In this document: positions 1 to 13,400 of the stretch, piece after piece
Position numbering within the stretch: position 1 is the stretch's first letter
How the letters are laid out: the number at the start of each line of letters is the position of its first letter
Source of the DNA: Cladorhizidae sp. MBARI D1340-BT2
Lineage: Eukaryota > Porifera > Demospongiae > Poecilosclerida > Cladorhizidae
Length of the DNA: 64,000 nucleotides
Direction: 5' to 3'
NCBI GenBank assembly: GCA_028752905.1
Contig: JAQNBH010000011.1
Location: 20,724,602-20,788,601, forward strand
Notes under the pieces: model-generated
Told to the model about the DNA's origin: nothing
Seen by the model: only the letters and a program-made list of their open reading frames with translations
Databases searched by the model: none
Program-made: the position numbers and the translations under genes

Positions 1-438
1 AGCTACAGAAGTGACCCTCAACAACTCTAGATACTACAGATATCAGGTACCTTTATAGGTGGTCTGGGGAATGGAGGAAATTGCTCTTCTATATTGTTTA
101 GATGCATTTCTGCCATATTGTATGTAAGATATACCTGACTGGATTTTGCATTATGAAATCTACTGTGACAATACTTGCATAATTTTTTTGGTGTGTATGG
201 GCAACAACCGGATACTCCTGCTCATGTATTAATAATACATAAGTGATTGCTAAAGAAGCTTCTTTTAATGAAGTCTCTCTCTAGTGGTTTTGTCAGGTCT
301 TGTTGATAAATTTATCTTTGTAGAAGTCACTGTTACTGGACTGAATTTGGGCCTGGGGATAGCTCTTATCATCTTGGTGCTGATCATTATGCTCATCATT
401 ATGCTCATCAGTGCATATTTCATTTATGTAGTGAGTGA

Positions 439-458
439 TGTGTGTGTGTGTGTGTGTG
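439..458. repeat. TG dinucleotide microsatellite
   Basis: A run of about ten TG units. The duplicate at 50,651-50,672 is about 2 bp longer, which explains the first offset change between the duplicated flanks. Confidence 0.9.
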
Positions 459-1489
459 GTGTGTGCTGTACTATCAATGAACTCTCTTACAATGTCATGC
501 ACTAGTGCTAGAATATGTGGTTTCATAACTTGTTAAGATTTTTTGAGCTCCATGGATTCTGAATACTTCCCTGTATGAACTTGCTATATGATAGATCTCT
601 CTGGGTGCTCTCTTTTGATATTAAAAAAAGGTGAAGTGTGCAGAATCTATTGAGCTCCAAAAAAGTTCCTAAAACACATCATCCTGGCATTTCTCCTTCC
701 AAGAACTACGAGTTTTGCTGCCACACTCTATTTTGTATTGTATATAAAGTTCAGTGCATGAGCACAAGACCCAATATCGTTAGAGAGAGTGTTTTCAAGG
801 AGTTTAATATTCACAGTATGCATGGCTACCATCCAATCTGCAAATAGGTACCTAAGAGCAATAGGGCACGTTGTGTACTTGCTCTACACAATCCATGAAC
901 ATCCCTCCCTCCCTCCCCCTACCCCAGCAAGATACTCTAGAAAGTTATAGAGAAAAGTTTTGTCAGGAGTGGGGGGGAAAGCATGGAACTGAAGCGATAA
1001 TCAAATCGTTCAAAACTTGCAGCATTTTAGTTAAGGCAGAGGTCACATGATAATAGCATTCAAGCCTGGGCAAGCAGCAAACATTGCCAGTGAGATGGCC
1101 AAACTCCACAGAAAAGGTCAAACACCAAAGAAAAGGTGAGACAGTGGCAATCCCTTGAGAAGCAACGAAACTAACTACGAAGAAGATGAAGCTAGAAGAA
1201 TAGCAGACAAAGTCTAGCACGAGCACTGCTATTATCAATGTCACCTGTTTGTGATGTTGTGCAACTACAGTAGTGGCCAAGATTTACTTTACGTTGCATT
1301 TTCAAACAACGTACGTACTACGTTTCGAAAGCAAGCATTGCGTGTGCGTTCTTTACTGTTTTTCCAAGTGTCATTCGAAAACGTAGAGCTGCGTTAAGCA
1401 GCTGGTATGCATGAGTGGCGTAGTATAAACGTTCACTTGGATACGTTTAGTTACTCGCTTGAGTAGTTTACAGCTCTCCTTCTCGTGCT

Positions 1490-2157
1490 ATGGTGTATCA
1501 TCCTACAAAAATTAAAAGAAAGAATTCCAAACCTTTACCTAAGGTTATATTGACGGTTTCAGTTAACTATGTAGGATGACCTGAGCTTCCTGAAACATTA
1601 CCTGCGATCTTGCATGACCTTTTGTTCAATGAGGAAATTGGTTGTCGAGGCTCAAGTGACAGGTAAAATTTTATGCCATGCCATGAATAGCTCACAAGGA
1701 ATATGAAGTCAGGAACCTGAAATGCCGAATATTACTATAATACAGTGACAATCATGATGGCCTACTAACTACAGTAGAGGCTTTCTTCAAACCAACGATT
1801 ACTCTTTGATTGCCATCTTTTGGTGTAGAAAAGACATCTCGTGTTTGTACATTGCTGCATCGCAGTTCATATTGCTGTCTATTCCGAGGCAAACATGGTA
1901 ATTCTTTGGCTTGTGGATGCTTACATGTTTGAGACGACACTGGGTGATGTATAAGCAAACTAAGATATGCATGCCAAGGCTCAACTATCGTGGACCTAAA
2001 GTAACCAGTTTTATTTTAAAACCGTGTTTTGCATCCCTTCCACACTCCAGGAGTGGGCAGAGCAATTTGTCAGCAAGGCAGAAAGTGCATTTGAGAATAT
2101 TATCTGGTTTTGCAAGTGTACTGTGAAACTTCTGTTACACAGCAGTTTTGTTGAGAG
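1490..2157 (+). pseudogene. Possible decayed two-exon gene fragment, unrecognised
   Basis: An ATG at 1,490 opens a lysine-rich frame (MVYHPTKIKRKNSKPLPKV) that hits an in-frame TGA after 29 codons. The same frame then stays open (ELPETLPAILHDLLFNEE) up to a possible splice donor at 1,663 (GTAAAA here, the better GTAAGA in the duplicate copy). A second exon-like block at 2,051-2,157 follows a CTCCAG acceptor and ends before GTGATT; one frame is open throughout (EWAEQFVSKAESAFENIIW). The phase of exon one leads instead into a different frame of exon two, which stops soon after. Both copies of the duplication share the TGA. I do not recognise a family; this may be chance. Confidence 0.22.
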
Positions 2158-2188
2158 GTGATTCTTCACATAATCAAATTAAATAGCA

Positions 2189-2425
2189 GGCTCTGACAGC
2201 ACTGGAGTGAGGGCTGTCTCTGTCAACACTGGAGTGAGGACTGGCTCTGTCAACACTGGAGTGAGGGCTGTCTCTGTCAACACTGGTGTGAGAACTGGCT
2301 CTGTCAACACTGGGGTGAGGGCTGGCTCTGTCAGCACTGGAGTGAGGACTGTCTCTGTCAACACTGGAGTGAGGGCTGTCTGTCAACACTGGAGTGAGGA
2401 CTGGCTCTGTCAACACTGGAGTGAG
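2189..2425. repeat. 27-bp minisatellite, about nine copies
   Basis: Tandem units built on CTCTGTCAACACTGGAGTG with alternating GAGGACTGG and GAGGGCTGT linkers. The 27-bp period gives a nine-residue repeat (SVNTGVRTG) on the plus strand and open frames on the minus strand. One unit near 2,380 is shortened. The same array is at 52,403-52,639 with the same number of units. Confidence 0.9.
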
Positions 2426-2949
2426 CTTGATAATGTATATTTCAATTAATGCAACATCTTTGTGTGTGGTTTGGTGCAGTAGTTGTTATCTGACAATATT
2501 GACAAGGCAAGTAAAGGTCCTGTTACTAGTGTAGTTGCATAGGAGTAAAGCTAGTTGTTGGTTATATCTTCTTGGCCAGTTTGACATCTGCATCCTCGGA
2601 CTTGGTACCTGCATTTACAAACCACAGACATCCAACAACTAAAGTGCAATTAGTCGCAACAGCTTCCCCCTTTTGGAGCCAGACCCTCCCCCTCCCCAAA
2701 GAGGATACATTGTATAATGGTGACAGTTCTCATGCAGCCAAAACATCACACAGTAACTTGCATTATCAAGACCTCCTTACCACCTAGCGAGCCACTGCAC
2801 ACATAATCCAAGCTCATTACATTTGACAAACATAGGAGCAGAGGACTTCAAGACCTTTTTGTGTGTAACAGCTTTAGCTCATGCATGTTCTGATCAAGCT
2901 GAAGTGAAAATAGAGCTACTCAGATTGTCAACCAAATGACTAAGATGCC

Positions 2950-2986
2950 CTGATGAAGACCAAAGAATTAGGGTGGAAATGTTGCA
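2950..2986 (+). ncRNA. Degenerate hammerhead-like motif
   Basis: CTGATGA at 2,950-2,956 is followed by a short ACC/GGT stem with a loop of about ten bases and then GGAAATGTT. This is the order of a minimal type I hammerhead core (CTGATGA, stem II, GAAA, very short stem III) as in Penelope-like elements. Stem I is weak and the base before GAAA is G (A in the second copy) rather than C, so it is probably inactive. It could be a chance match. Confidence 0.25.
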
Positions 2987-4125
2987 AAAGAATTAGCACT
3001 GAAGTAGCTAGCAACAACATATCAAGCTACACTGAAATACCAGCAAGTAAAATTTATTCAGACAAAGGGACTAGTTGAGCTCAGTAAGACACAAAATTGT
3101 AAAAGTACCCCCAACACATAAAGAGCAAGCACTAGGGAGGAGGACTTTCTTCTTTTGGGACTAGTATCCTCAAATATTTTCTGAACATCATCGATTTAAC
3201 AGAGCTACCTAAACTGGCCCACTGCTGCAATGCTACCTAAATAGAACTTAGCCTCCCGAAAGCGCATGTATTCCTATTTGTCACATGTTAGATCGAGGTA
3301 AAATTAAACAACGATGCATTCCAACGGTACGTTGCAACGTTCGTGCATACGGTTATCCGTGTGTTCTTAAATGGTAGAGTGCTTTCTAATCGCTCGAGCT
3401 ACCACCTAATGCAACATAATTTTTGATACCACCTATGCACATGTCTATTAGTCATAATTGAGTGTGTGCTTGAATAGTATGTGCAACTAGGCAGCTCGTG
3501 GAGTGTATAGAACATGCGTGTTCTGATCGAGGAAATCAATCGGTCTTTTACTTATTTACTTCTTTTAAATACTTTTAGCTGCCTAAATGTTGGCTTCAGC
3601 TGCTCTGTATATACCTTCAGCATGCTCTGAATCCTTTACTAATGTGTAGGCAAACCAGAAATACTATTATATATTGAAGCGGGTTAAAGTAAGCGCTTCT
3701 TTGTATTACTCATGAGAGAACATAAAGACAACCTTTTATAATTTCTCGACTCTAAAACCTAAAATCGTCACCAGATCCTCTATGATGTAATGTTATGTTA
3801 TTATGACAGATCCACCATGAAGTACTTGTCATTCTTGAAGTACTTGTCATTCCCTCCGAGTACTTTGAATGGACCATTATATGGACGCTGAAGTGTGGTG
3901 CAGTGAGCATCATGGCATACAAAAACATGTGTGGCAGATTGGAGATCACAGGGCACATACAAACAACTGGCGAAAGTCTCAGCTGAGCCATGTTTTGACG
4001 TAGTTAGTCTGCAAAGTTATCTGCAGGGTTGTTCCTTGCTTAATGCTGTAGCTAGCTATACCTGTATGACTCTGGCTAGGGTTGTTCCATGCTTGATGCT
4101 GTAACTGGCTGTACCTGTATTCCAT

Positions 4126-4264
4126 ACCTTTTTCATTAGGCGTGAAAATGTAAGAACGTGGTCAAGCGTGCGGGTGTAAAATTTATTACGTTGTAAATCA
4201 ACATAATCTATTTTTAACCTGCGCTTGACCATGTACTAAAATTTTAACGCCTAATGAAAAAGGT
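4126..4264. mobile_element. 139-bp fold-back or MITE-like element
   Basis: Long imperfect terminal inverted repeats: the left end starts ACCTTTTTCATTAGGCGT and the right end finishes ACGCCTAATGAAAAAGGT. The arms run about 43 bp on each side (about 4,126-4,168 and 4,222-4,264) and surround a roughly 53-bp AT-rich loop. No coding capacity. The immediate flanks share only CAT, so a target-site duplication is not certain. The duplicate copy is at 54,359-54,497. Confidence 0.65.
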
Positions 4265-5166
4265 CATTGAATAGCCTAGGGCTTCCTCTAGCCACTCGTA
4301 CCAATATCAAATGTTCAGCACTTAACAATCTGGAGTTATTTTGGATGAGTTTTTGGGGAAACAGGTTTTTGCGGTCCCTCCATTTAGGGTCTAGTAACTT
4401 ACCTATAGTTATACCTATGAAACATCAAAAGAGAGCACACAGAGAGACATATCTTTTGAACTACATATCAAGTCCATACCATGAAGTTTGCAGAATCTAC
4501 GGAGCTCTAAAGTTGTAACCACTGGACGATCTCAGGAATTCAGCTGCCGAGGTTTTATGGTAACTGCCTTCAGTTCTACCCCAGATGGCACTCACTTTAT
4601 TTTATTTATCATAATTATTTTTATTTTTATTGAAGCTGTTTGGGCAAACAGAGATGACAATATTCTGACCCGCCTACTTTATTATGTACCAAATTCTCTT
4701 TGATCTCTTCACACCCTTGATCACATTGCACCCTCGAATAGCTCACTCCCAAGCTCCAGTATTCTGTGAAATAGCTTATGCATTAGAACTGGTTGTGCAC
4801 TAATCCTTGTTTGATGATTATATTGTCCAACCAAATGTGCACATGCTATTGGGTCTGAGTGAGGATGTGTGTGCCCTTTTCACTCTGCAGGTGCTCAGTG
4901 AAATAGGCCATGCCTCAATCTCATGCCCTCATATGGTACAGCTGGATTCTAGCTGTTGAATGAATAGTTGGCACATGCACTTTCTAGGAAGTATTGTCTA
5001 TTGTAGTGAAATTAAAAACTCAAATCTCTCGACTACTACTAGGTATGGAATGTTTCCAGAGTGATCTCTTGTTGGGTGGCCAAAGTGTTTCTTCTTAGTG
5101 AAGCTCAACTACTGTCATCAGTCCTCACACTAAATAGAGCACACACAAAATAAAATTAAAGATTTG

Positions 5167-8100
5167 GAGTTCATGGCTTGATGCACCCCGGAGTTCATGG
5201 CTTGCTGCATGCCAGAATTCATGTCTTACTACACACAAGAGTTCATAGCTTTATACACATCAGAGTTCATAGCTTGCTGCATGCAATTGTTCATAGCTTG
5301 ATGTACACATGAGTTCATGGCTTGATGCACACCAGAGTTCATGGCTTGTTGCAAACCAGAGTTCATGGCTTGATGCATACCAGAGTTCATGGCTTGGTAC
5401 ACACCAGAGTACATGGCTCAACACACCAGCATTCATGGCTTGCTGCACACCAGAGTTCTTGGCTTGATACAGAGTTCATGACTGCTACACTCCAGAGTAC
5501 ATGTCCTGATACACACATTGATACACACCAGATTTAATGACTTGATGCATGCCAGAGTTCATGGATTGATGCTCAATTGATTTCATGGCTTGATGCACCC
5601 CAGAGTTGAAGGGTTGATGCACACCCGAGTTAATAGAGCTTGATGCACACCAGATATCATGGCTTGACACAAACAAGAGTTCATGGCTTGATACACCAGA
5701 GTTTGATAAAGAGTTCATGACTACTACAGACCAGAGTTCATGTCTTGCTACACACAAGAGTTTATAGCTTCATATACACCAGAGTATATGGCTTGATGCA
5801 TGCCAGAGTTCATGGCTTGCTGCATGTCAGAGTTCATGGCTTGCTACACACCAGAGTTCTTGGCTTGATACCCACCAGAATTCATGGCTTGATGCACACC
5901 AAAGTTCACGGCTTGATGCACACCAGAGTTCATTGTTGATGCACACCAGAGTTCATGGGTTGATGCACACCAGAGTGCATGGCTTGATGTGCAACAGAGT
6001 TCATGGCTTGATGCACACTATATTTCAATGCTTGATGCAAACCAGTGTTCATGGCTTGACACACACCAGAGGTCATGGCTTGAGACACCAGAGTTTATGG
6101 CTTGATACAGAGTTCATGACTGCTACACACCAGAGTTCATTTCTTGCTACACACCAGAGTTCATGTTTTACTACACCCCAGAGTTCATAGCTTGATACAC
6201 ACCTGAGTTCATGGCTTGATGCATGCCAAAGTTAATGGCTTGCTGCACGCCAGAGTTCATGGCTTGCTACACACCAGAGTTCATAGCTTCATACCGACCA
6301 GATTTCTTGGCTTGATGCACACCAAATTTTTTAAGGCTTGAAGCATACCAGAGTTTATGGCTTGCTGCACACCAGAGTTCATGTCTTGCTACACACCAGA
6401 TTTCATAGCTTGATACACATCAGAGTTCATATCTTGCTGCATTCCAGTGTTCATAGCTTGATGTACACATGTGTTCATGGCTTGATGCACACTAGAGTTC
6501 ATGGCTTGTTGCACACCAGAGTTCATGGCTTGATGCATACCAGAGTTCATGGCCTGGTACACACCAGAGTACATGGCTTACACACCAGGGTTCATGGTTT
6601 GCTGCATATCAGAGTTCATGGCTTGATACAGAGTTCATGACCGCTACACACCAGAATTCATAGCTTGATACACACCAGAGTTAATGGCTTGATGCACGCA
6701 GTTTATAGCTTGCTACACACCAGAGTTCATGGCATTATGCACACCATAGTTCATGGCTTGATGCACACCAGAGTACATCGGTTGATGCAAACCAGAGTTA
6801 ATAGCTTGATACACAATAGAGTTCATGGATTGATGCACACCAGAGTTCATGGCTTGACCCACACCAGAGTTCATAGCTTGATAGACCAGAGTTCATGTCT
6901 TGATACAGAGTTCATGACTGCTACACACCAGAGTTCATGACTTGCTAACCACCATAGTTCATAGCTTGATACACACCAGAGTTTATTGCTTGATGCATGC
7001 CAGACTTCATGGCTTGATGGAAACCAAAGTTAATGGCTTGATGCACACCAGAATTCATGGCTTGATGCATACCAGAGTTCATGGGTTGATGCACACCAGA
7101 GTTCATGGGTTGATGCACACCAGAGTTCATGGCTTGATGCACACCAGAGTTCATCACTTGATGCACACCAGAGTTCATGGCTTGACAAACTCCAGAGTTC
7201 ATGGCATAAGACACCAGAGTTCATGGCTTGATACAGAGTTCATGACTGATATACACCAGAGTTCATAGCTTGATACACATCCGAGTTCATGCCTTCATGC
7301 ACACCAGAGGGCATGTCTTGCTACACACCAGAGTTCATAGCTTGATACACATCCGAGTTCATGCTGTGATACACACCAGAGTTCATGACGTGATACACAC
7401 CAGAGTGCATGGCTTGATGCACACCAGAGTTCATAGAGTTCATCGCTTGCTGCCCACCCGAAGTCATGGCTTGATGCACACCCGAGTTCATAGCTTGATG
7501 CACACCAGAGTTTATGGTTAGAAGCACACCCGAGTTCATGGCTTTATGCACACCAGAGTTCATGGCTTGATGCACACCAGAGTTCTTGGCATGATGCACA
7601 CCAGAGTCCAGGGTTGATACACACCAGAGTTCATAGTTCGATACACACCAGAATTCATGGTTTGATGCACACCAGAGTTCATAGAGTTCATCGCTTGCTG
7701 CACACCAGATTTCATGGCTTGATGCACACCAGAGTTCATGGATTGATGCACACCAGAGTTAACAGCTTGATACACACCAGAGTTCATGGCTGGATGCACA
7801 CCAGAGTTCATGGCTTGACACACACCAGAGTTCATGTCTTGATACACCAGAGTTCATGGCTTGAAACAGAGTTCATGAATGCTACACACCAGAGTTCATG
7901 TCTTGTTACACACCAGAGTTCATAGCTTGATACACACCAGAGTTTATGGCTTGATGCACACCAGAGTTCATGGCTTGACCCACACCAGAGTTCATAGCTT
8001 GATACACCTGAGTTCATGGCTTGATACAGAGTTCATGACTGGTACACAACACCAGAGTTCATGACTTGCTAACCACCAGAGTTCATAGCTTGATACACAC

Positions 8101-8612
8101 CAGAGTTTATTGCTTGATGCATGCCAGACTTCATGGCTTGCTGCACTTCAGAATTCATGGCTTGCTACACACCATAGTTCATGGCTTGATACCCACCAGA
8201 GTTCATGGCTTGATGCAAACCAAAGTTCATGGCTTGATGCACACCATAGTTCATGGCTTGATGCACACGAGAGTTCGTGGTTTGATGCACACCACAGTTC
8301 ATGACTTGATGTACACTAGAGTTGTTCTTGGCTTGATGCACACCAGAGTTCATTGCTTGATGCACACCAGAGTTCATTGGTTGATGCACACCAGAGTTCA
8401 TGGCTTGACACACTCCAGAATTCATGGCATAAGACACCAGAGTTCATGGCTTGATACAGAGTTCATGACTGTTATACACCAGAGTGCATGTCTTGCTACA
8501 CACCAGAGTTCATAGCTTGATACACATCCGAGTTCATGCCTTGATGCACACCAGAGTTCATGTTTTACTCCAGTCCAGAGTTCATAGCTTGATACACACC
8601 TGAGTTCATGGC
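5167..8612. repeat. Irregular leading part of array 1
   Basis: 24-bp monomers with high sequence diversity and several larger internal similarities but no fixed higher-order period. The landmark TTGATGCATGCCAAAG occurs once here (about 6,218) and next at 8,613, 2,395 bp later. The same 2,395-bp spacing is seen in copy 2 (56,447 to 58,842), so this edge of the array is conserved between duplicates, apart from a small change near 6,330. Confidence 0.85.
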
Positions 8613-10424
8613 TTGATGCATGCCAAAGTTAATGGCTTGCTGCACGCCAGAGTTCATGGCTTGCTACACACCAGAGTTCATAGCTTCATACCCACCAGAG
8701 TTCTTGGCTTGATGCACACCAAATTTCATGGCTTGAAGCATACCAGAGTTTATGGCTTGCTGCACACCAGAGTTCATGTCTTGCTACATACCAGATTTGA
8801 TAGCTTGATACACATCAGAGTTCATAGGTTGCTGCATTCCAGTGTTCATAGCTTGATGTACACATGTGTTCATGGCTTGATGCAAACTAGAGTTCATGGC
8901 TTGTTGCACACCCGAGTTCATGGCTTGATGCACACCAGAGTTAATGTCTTGCTACATACCAGATTTCATGGCTTGAAACACCAGAGTTCATGGCTTGATA
9001 CATGCCAGAGTTCATGGCTTGCTGCACGTCAGATTCATGGCTTGCTACACACCAGAGTTCATGGCTTTATGGAAACCAAAGTTCATAGCTTGATGCACAC
9101 CAGAGTTCATGGCTTGATGCACAACAGAGTTCATGGTTTGATGCACGCCAGAGTTCATGGCTTGATATACACCAGAGTTGTTCATGGCTTGATGCACACC
9201 TTAGTTCATGGCTTGATGCACACCAAAGTTCATTGGCTTGATGCACACCAGAGTTCATGGCTTGACACACACCAGTGTTCATGGCTTAATACAGAGTTCA
9301 TGAGACTGCTACACACCAGAGTTCATGACTTGCTACACACCAGAGTTCATGTTTTGCTACACCACAGAATTAATAGCTTGATACAGACCAGTGTTCATAT
9401 CTTGATATCCACCAGAGTTCATGGCTTGATACACACCAGAGTGCATAGCTTGATATGGAGTTCATGGTTACTGACACCAGAATTCATGTCTTGATACACA
9501 CCATAGTTCATGGCTTGATGCACACCAGAGTTCATAGAGTTCATCACTTGCTGCCCACCCGAAGTCATGGCTTGATGCACACCCGAGTTCATAGCTTGAT
9601 GCACACCAGAGTTTATGGTTAGAAGCACACCCGAGTTCATGGCTTTATGCACACCAGAGTTCATGGCTTGATGCACACCAGAGTTCTTGGCATGATGCAC
9701 ACCAGAGTGCAAGGCTTGATACACACCAGAGTTCATAGCTTGATACACACCAGAGTTTATGGCTTGATGCACACCAGAGTTCATGGCTTGACCCACACCA
9801 GAGTTCATAGCTTGATACACCTGAGTTCATGGCTTGATACAGAGTTCATGACTGGTACACAACACCAGAGTTCATGACTTGCTAACCACCAGAGTTCATA
9901 GCTTGATACACACCAGAGTTTATTGCTTGATGCATGCCAGACTTCATGGCTTGCTGCACTTCAGAATTCATGGCTTGCTACACACCATAGTTCATGGCTT
10001 GATACCCACCAGAGTTCATGGCTTGATGCAAACCAAAGTTCATGGCTTGATGCACACCATAGTTCATGGCTTGATGCACACGAGAGTTCATGGTTTGATG
10101 CACACCACAGTTCATGACTTGATGTACACTAGAGTTGTTCTTGGCTTGATGCACACCAGAGTTCATTGCTTGATGCACACCAGAGTTCATTGGTTGATGC
10201 AAACCAGAGTTCATGGCTTGACACACTCCAGAATTCATGGCATAAGACACCAGAGTTCATGGCTTGATACAGAGTTCATGACTGTTATACACCAGAGTGC
10301 ATGTCTTGCTACACACCAGAGTTCATAGCTTGATACACAATGAGTTCATGCCTTGATGCACATCAGAGTTCATGTTTTACTCCAGTCCAGAGTTCATAGC
10401 TTGATACACACCTGAGTTCATGGC
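8613..10424. repeat. Higher-order repeat unit 1, 1,812-bp form
   Basis: This unit runs from one TTGATGCATGCCAAAG landmark to the next. It resembles the A-type unit described below but is 532 bp longer. Its last part (about 9,720-10,424) repeats material from 7,908-8,612, so it arose by duplication of a block that includes part of the irregular leader. Array 2 has one copy where array 1 has two. Confidence 0.8.
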
Positions 10425-13400
10425 TTGATGCATGCCAAAGTTAATGGCTTGCTGCACGCCAGAGTTCATGGCTTGCTACACACCAGAGTTCATAGCTTCA
10501 TACCCACCAGAGTTCTTGGCTTGATGCACACCAAATTTCATGGCTTGAAGCATACCAGAGTTTATGGCTTGCTGCACACCAGAGTTCATGTCTTGCTACA
10601 TATCAGATTTGATAGCTTGATACACATCAGAGTTCATAGGTTGCTGCATTCCAGTGTTCATAGCTTGATGTACACATGTGTTCATGGCTTGATGCAAACT
10701 AGAGTTCATGGCTTGTTGCACACCCGAGTTCATGGCTTGATGCACACCAGAGTTAATGTCTTGCTACATACCAGATTTCATGGCTTGAAACACCAGAGTT
10801 CATGGCTTGATACATGCCAGAGTTCATGGCTTGCTGCACGTCAGATTCATGGCTTGCTACACACCAGAGTTCATGGCTTTATGCAAACCAAAGTTCATGG
10901 CTTGATGCACACCAGAGTTCATGGCTTGATGCACAACAGAGTTCATGGTTTGAAGCATGCCAGAGTTCATGGCTTGATATACACCAGAGTTGTTCATGGC
11001 TTGATGCACACCTTAGTTCATGGCTTGATGCACACCAAAGTTCATTGGCTTGATGCACACCAGAGTTCATGGCTTGACACACACCAGTGTTCATGGCTTA
11101 ATACAGAGTTCATGAGACTGCTACACACCAGAGTTCATGACTTGCTACACACCAGAGTTCATGTTTTGCTACACCACAGAATTAATAGCTTGATACAGAC
11201 CAGTGTTCATATCTTGATATCCACCAGAGTTCATGGCTTGATACACACCAGAGTGCATAGCTTGATATGGAGTTCATGGTTACTGACACCAGAATTCATG
11301 TTTTGATACACACCTTAGTTCATGGCTTGATGCACACCAGAGTTCATAGAGTTCATCACTTGCTGCCCACCCGAAGTCATGGCTTGATGCACACCCGAGT
11401 TCATAGCTTGATGCACACCAGAGTTTATGGTTAGAAGCACATCCGAGTTCATGGCTTTATGCACACCAGAGTTCATGGCTTGATGCACACCAGAGTTCTT
11501 GGCATGATGCACACCAGAGTGCAAGGCTTGATACACACCAGAGTTCATAGTTCGATACACACCAGAATTCATGGCTTGATGCAAACCACAGTTCATAGAG
11601 TTCATCGCTTGCTGCACACCAGATTTCATGGCTTGATGCACACCAGAGTTCATGTTTTACTACACCCCAGAGTTCATAGCTTGATACACACCTGATTTCA
11701 TGGCTTGATGCATGCCAAAGTTAATGGCTTGCTGCACGCCAGAGTTCATGGCTTGCTACACACCAGAGTTCATAGCTTCATACCCACCAGAGTTCTTGGC
11801 TTGATGCACGCCAAATTTCATGGCTTGAAGCATACCAGAGTTTATGGCTTGCTGCACACCAGAGTTCATGTCTTGCTACACACCAGATTTCATAGCTTGA
11901 TACACATCATAGTTCATAGGTTGCTGCATTCCACTGTTCATAGCTTGATGTACACATGTGTTCATGGCTTGATGCAAACTAGAGTTCATGGCTTGTTGCA
12001 CACCCGAGTTCATGGCTTGATGCACACCAGAGTTAATGTCTTGCTACACACCAGATTTTATGGCTTGAAACACCAGAGTTCATGGCTTGATACATGCCAG
12101 AGTTCATGGCTTGCTGCACGTCAGATTCATGGCTAGCTACACACCAGAGTTCATGGCTTTATGCAAACCAAAGTTCATGGCTTGATGCACACCAGAGTTC
12201 ATGGCTTGATGCACAACAGAGTTCATGGTTTGATGCACGCCAGAGTTCATGGCTTGCTATACACCAGAGTTGTTCATGGCTTGATGCACACCATAGTTCA
12301 TGGCTTGATGCACACCAAAGTTCATTGGCTTGATGCACACCAGAGTTCATGGCTTGAAACACACCAGTGTTCATGGCTTAATACAGAGTTCATGAGACTG
12401 CTACACACCAGAGTTCATGACTTGCTACACACCAGAGTTCATGTTTTGCTACACCACAGAATTAATAGCTTGATACAGACCAGAGTTCATATCTTGATAT
12501 CTACCAGAGTTCAAGGCTTGATACACACCAGAGTGCATAGCTTGATATGGAGTTCATGGTTACTGACACCAGAATTCATGTCTTGATACACACCATAGTT
12601 CATGGCTTGATGCACACCAGAGTTCATAGAGTTCATCGCTTGCTGCCCACCCGAAGTCATGGCTTGATGCACACCCGAGTTCATAGCTTGATGCACACCA
12701 GAGTTTATGGTTAGAAGCACACCCGAGTTCATGGCTTTATGCACACCAGAGTTCATGGCTTGATGCACACCAGAGTTCTTGGCATGATGCACACCAGAGT
12801 GCAAGGCTTGATACACACCAGAGTTCATAGTTCGATACACACCAGAATTCATGGCTTGATGCACACCACAGTTCATAGAGTTCATCGCTTGCTGCACACC
12901 AGATTTCATGGCTTGATGCACACCAGAGTTCATGTTTTACTACACCCCAGAGTTCATAGCTTGATACACACCTGAGTTCATGGCTTGATGCATGCCAAAG
13001 TTAATGGCTTGCTGCACGCCAGAGTTCATGGCTTGCTACACACCAGAGTTCATAGCTTCATACCCACCAGAGTTCTTGGCTTGATGCACACCAAATTTCA
13101 TGGCTTGAAGCATACCAGAGTTTATGGCTTGCTGCACACCAGAGTTCATGTCTTGCTACACACCAGATTTCATAGCTTGATACACATCAGAGTTCATAGG
13201 TTGCTGCATTCCAGTGTTCATAGCTTGATGTACACATGTGTTCATGGCTTGATGCAAACTAGAGTTCATGGCTTGTTGCACACCCGAGTTCATGGCTTGA
13301 TGCACACCAGAGTTAATGTCTTGCTACACACCAGATTTCATGGCTTGAAACACCAGAGTTCATGGCTTGATACATGCCAGAGTTCATGGCTTGCTGCACG

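Larger units (their letters stand above)
1..5166. repeat. Left flank of a large segmental duplication, copy 1
   Basis: This low-copy stretch recurs in direct orientation at 50,213-55,399. The spacing is 50,212 bp at the first base, 50,214 after a TG-repeat length change, and 50,233 after a 19-bp insertion in copy 2 near 54,176. Scattered single-base differences suggest about 99% identity by eye. The match begins at base 1, so the true left boundary lies outside the window. Apart from the sub-features listed separately, 2,426-2,949, 2,987-4,125 and 4,265-5,166 hold no gene I can support; the short open frames there are unremarkable and not protein-like. Confidence 0.9.

Noticed and set aside
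284..505. 73-codon hydrophobic open frame ending in a TG-repeat-derived VCVCVC tail
   Set aside because: The hydrophobic part is short, the tail is microsatellite, and both duplicates have different reading ends because of TG length; no supporting splice sites.
4267..4703. Overlapping plus-strand open frames of 71-83 codons
   Set aside because: No recognisable domain; sequence reads as low-complexity and is equally open in more than one frame.
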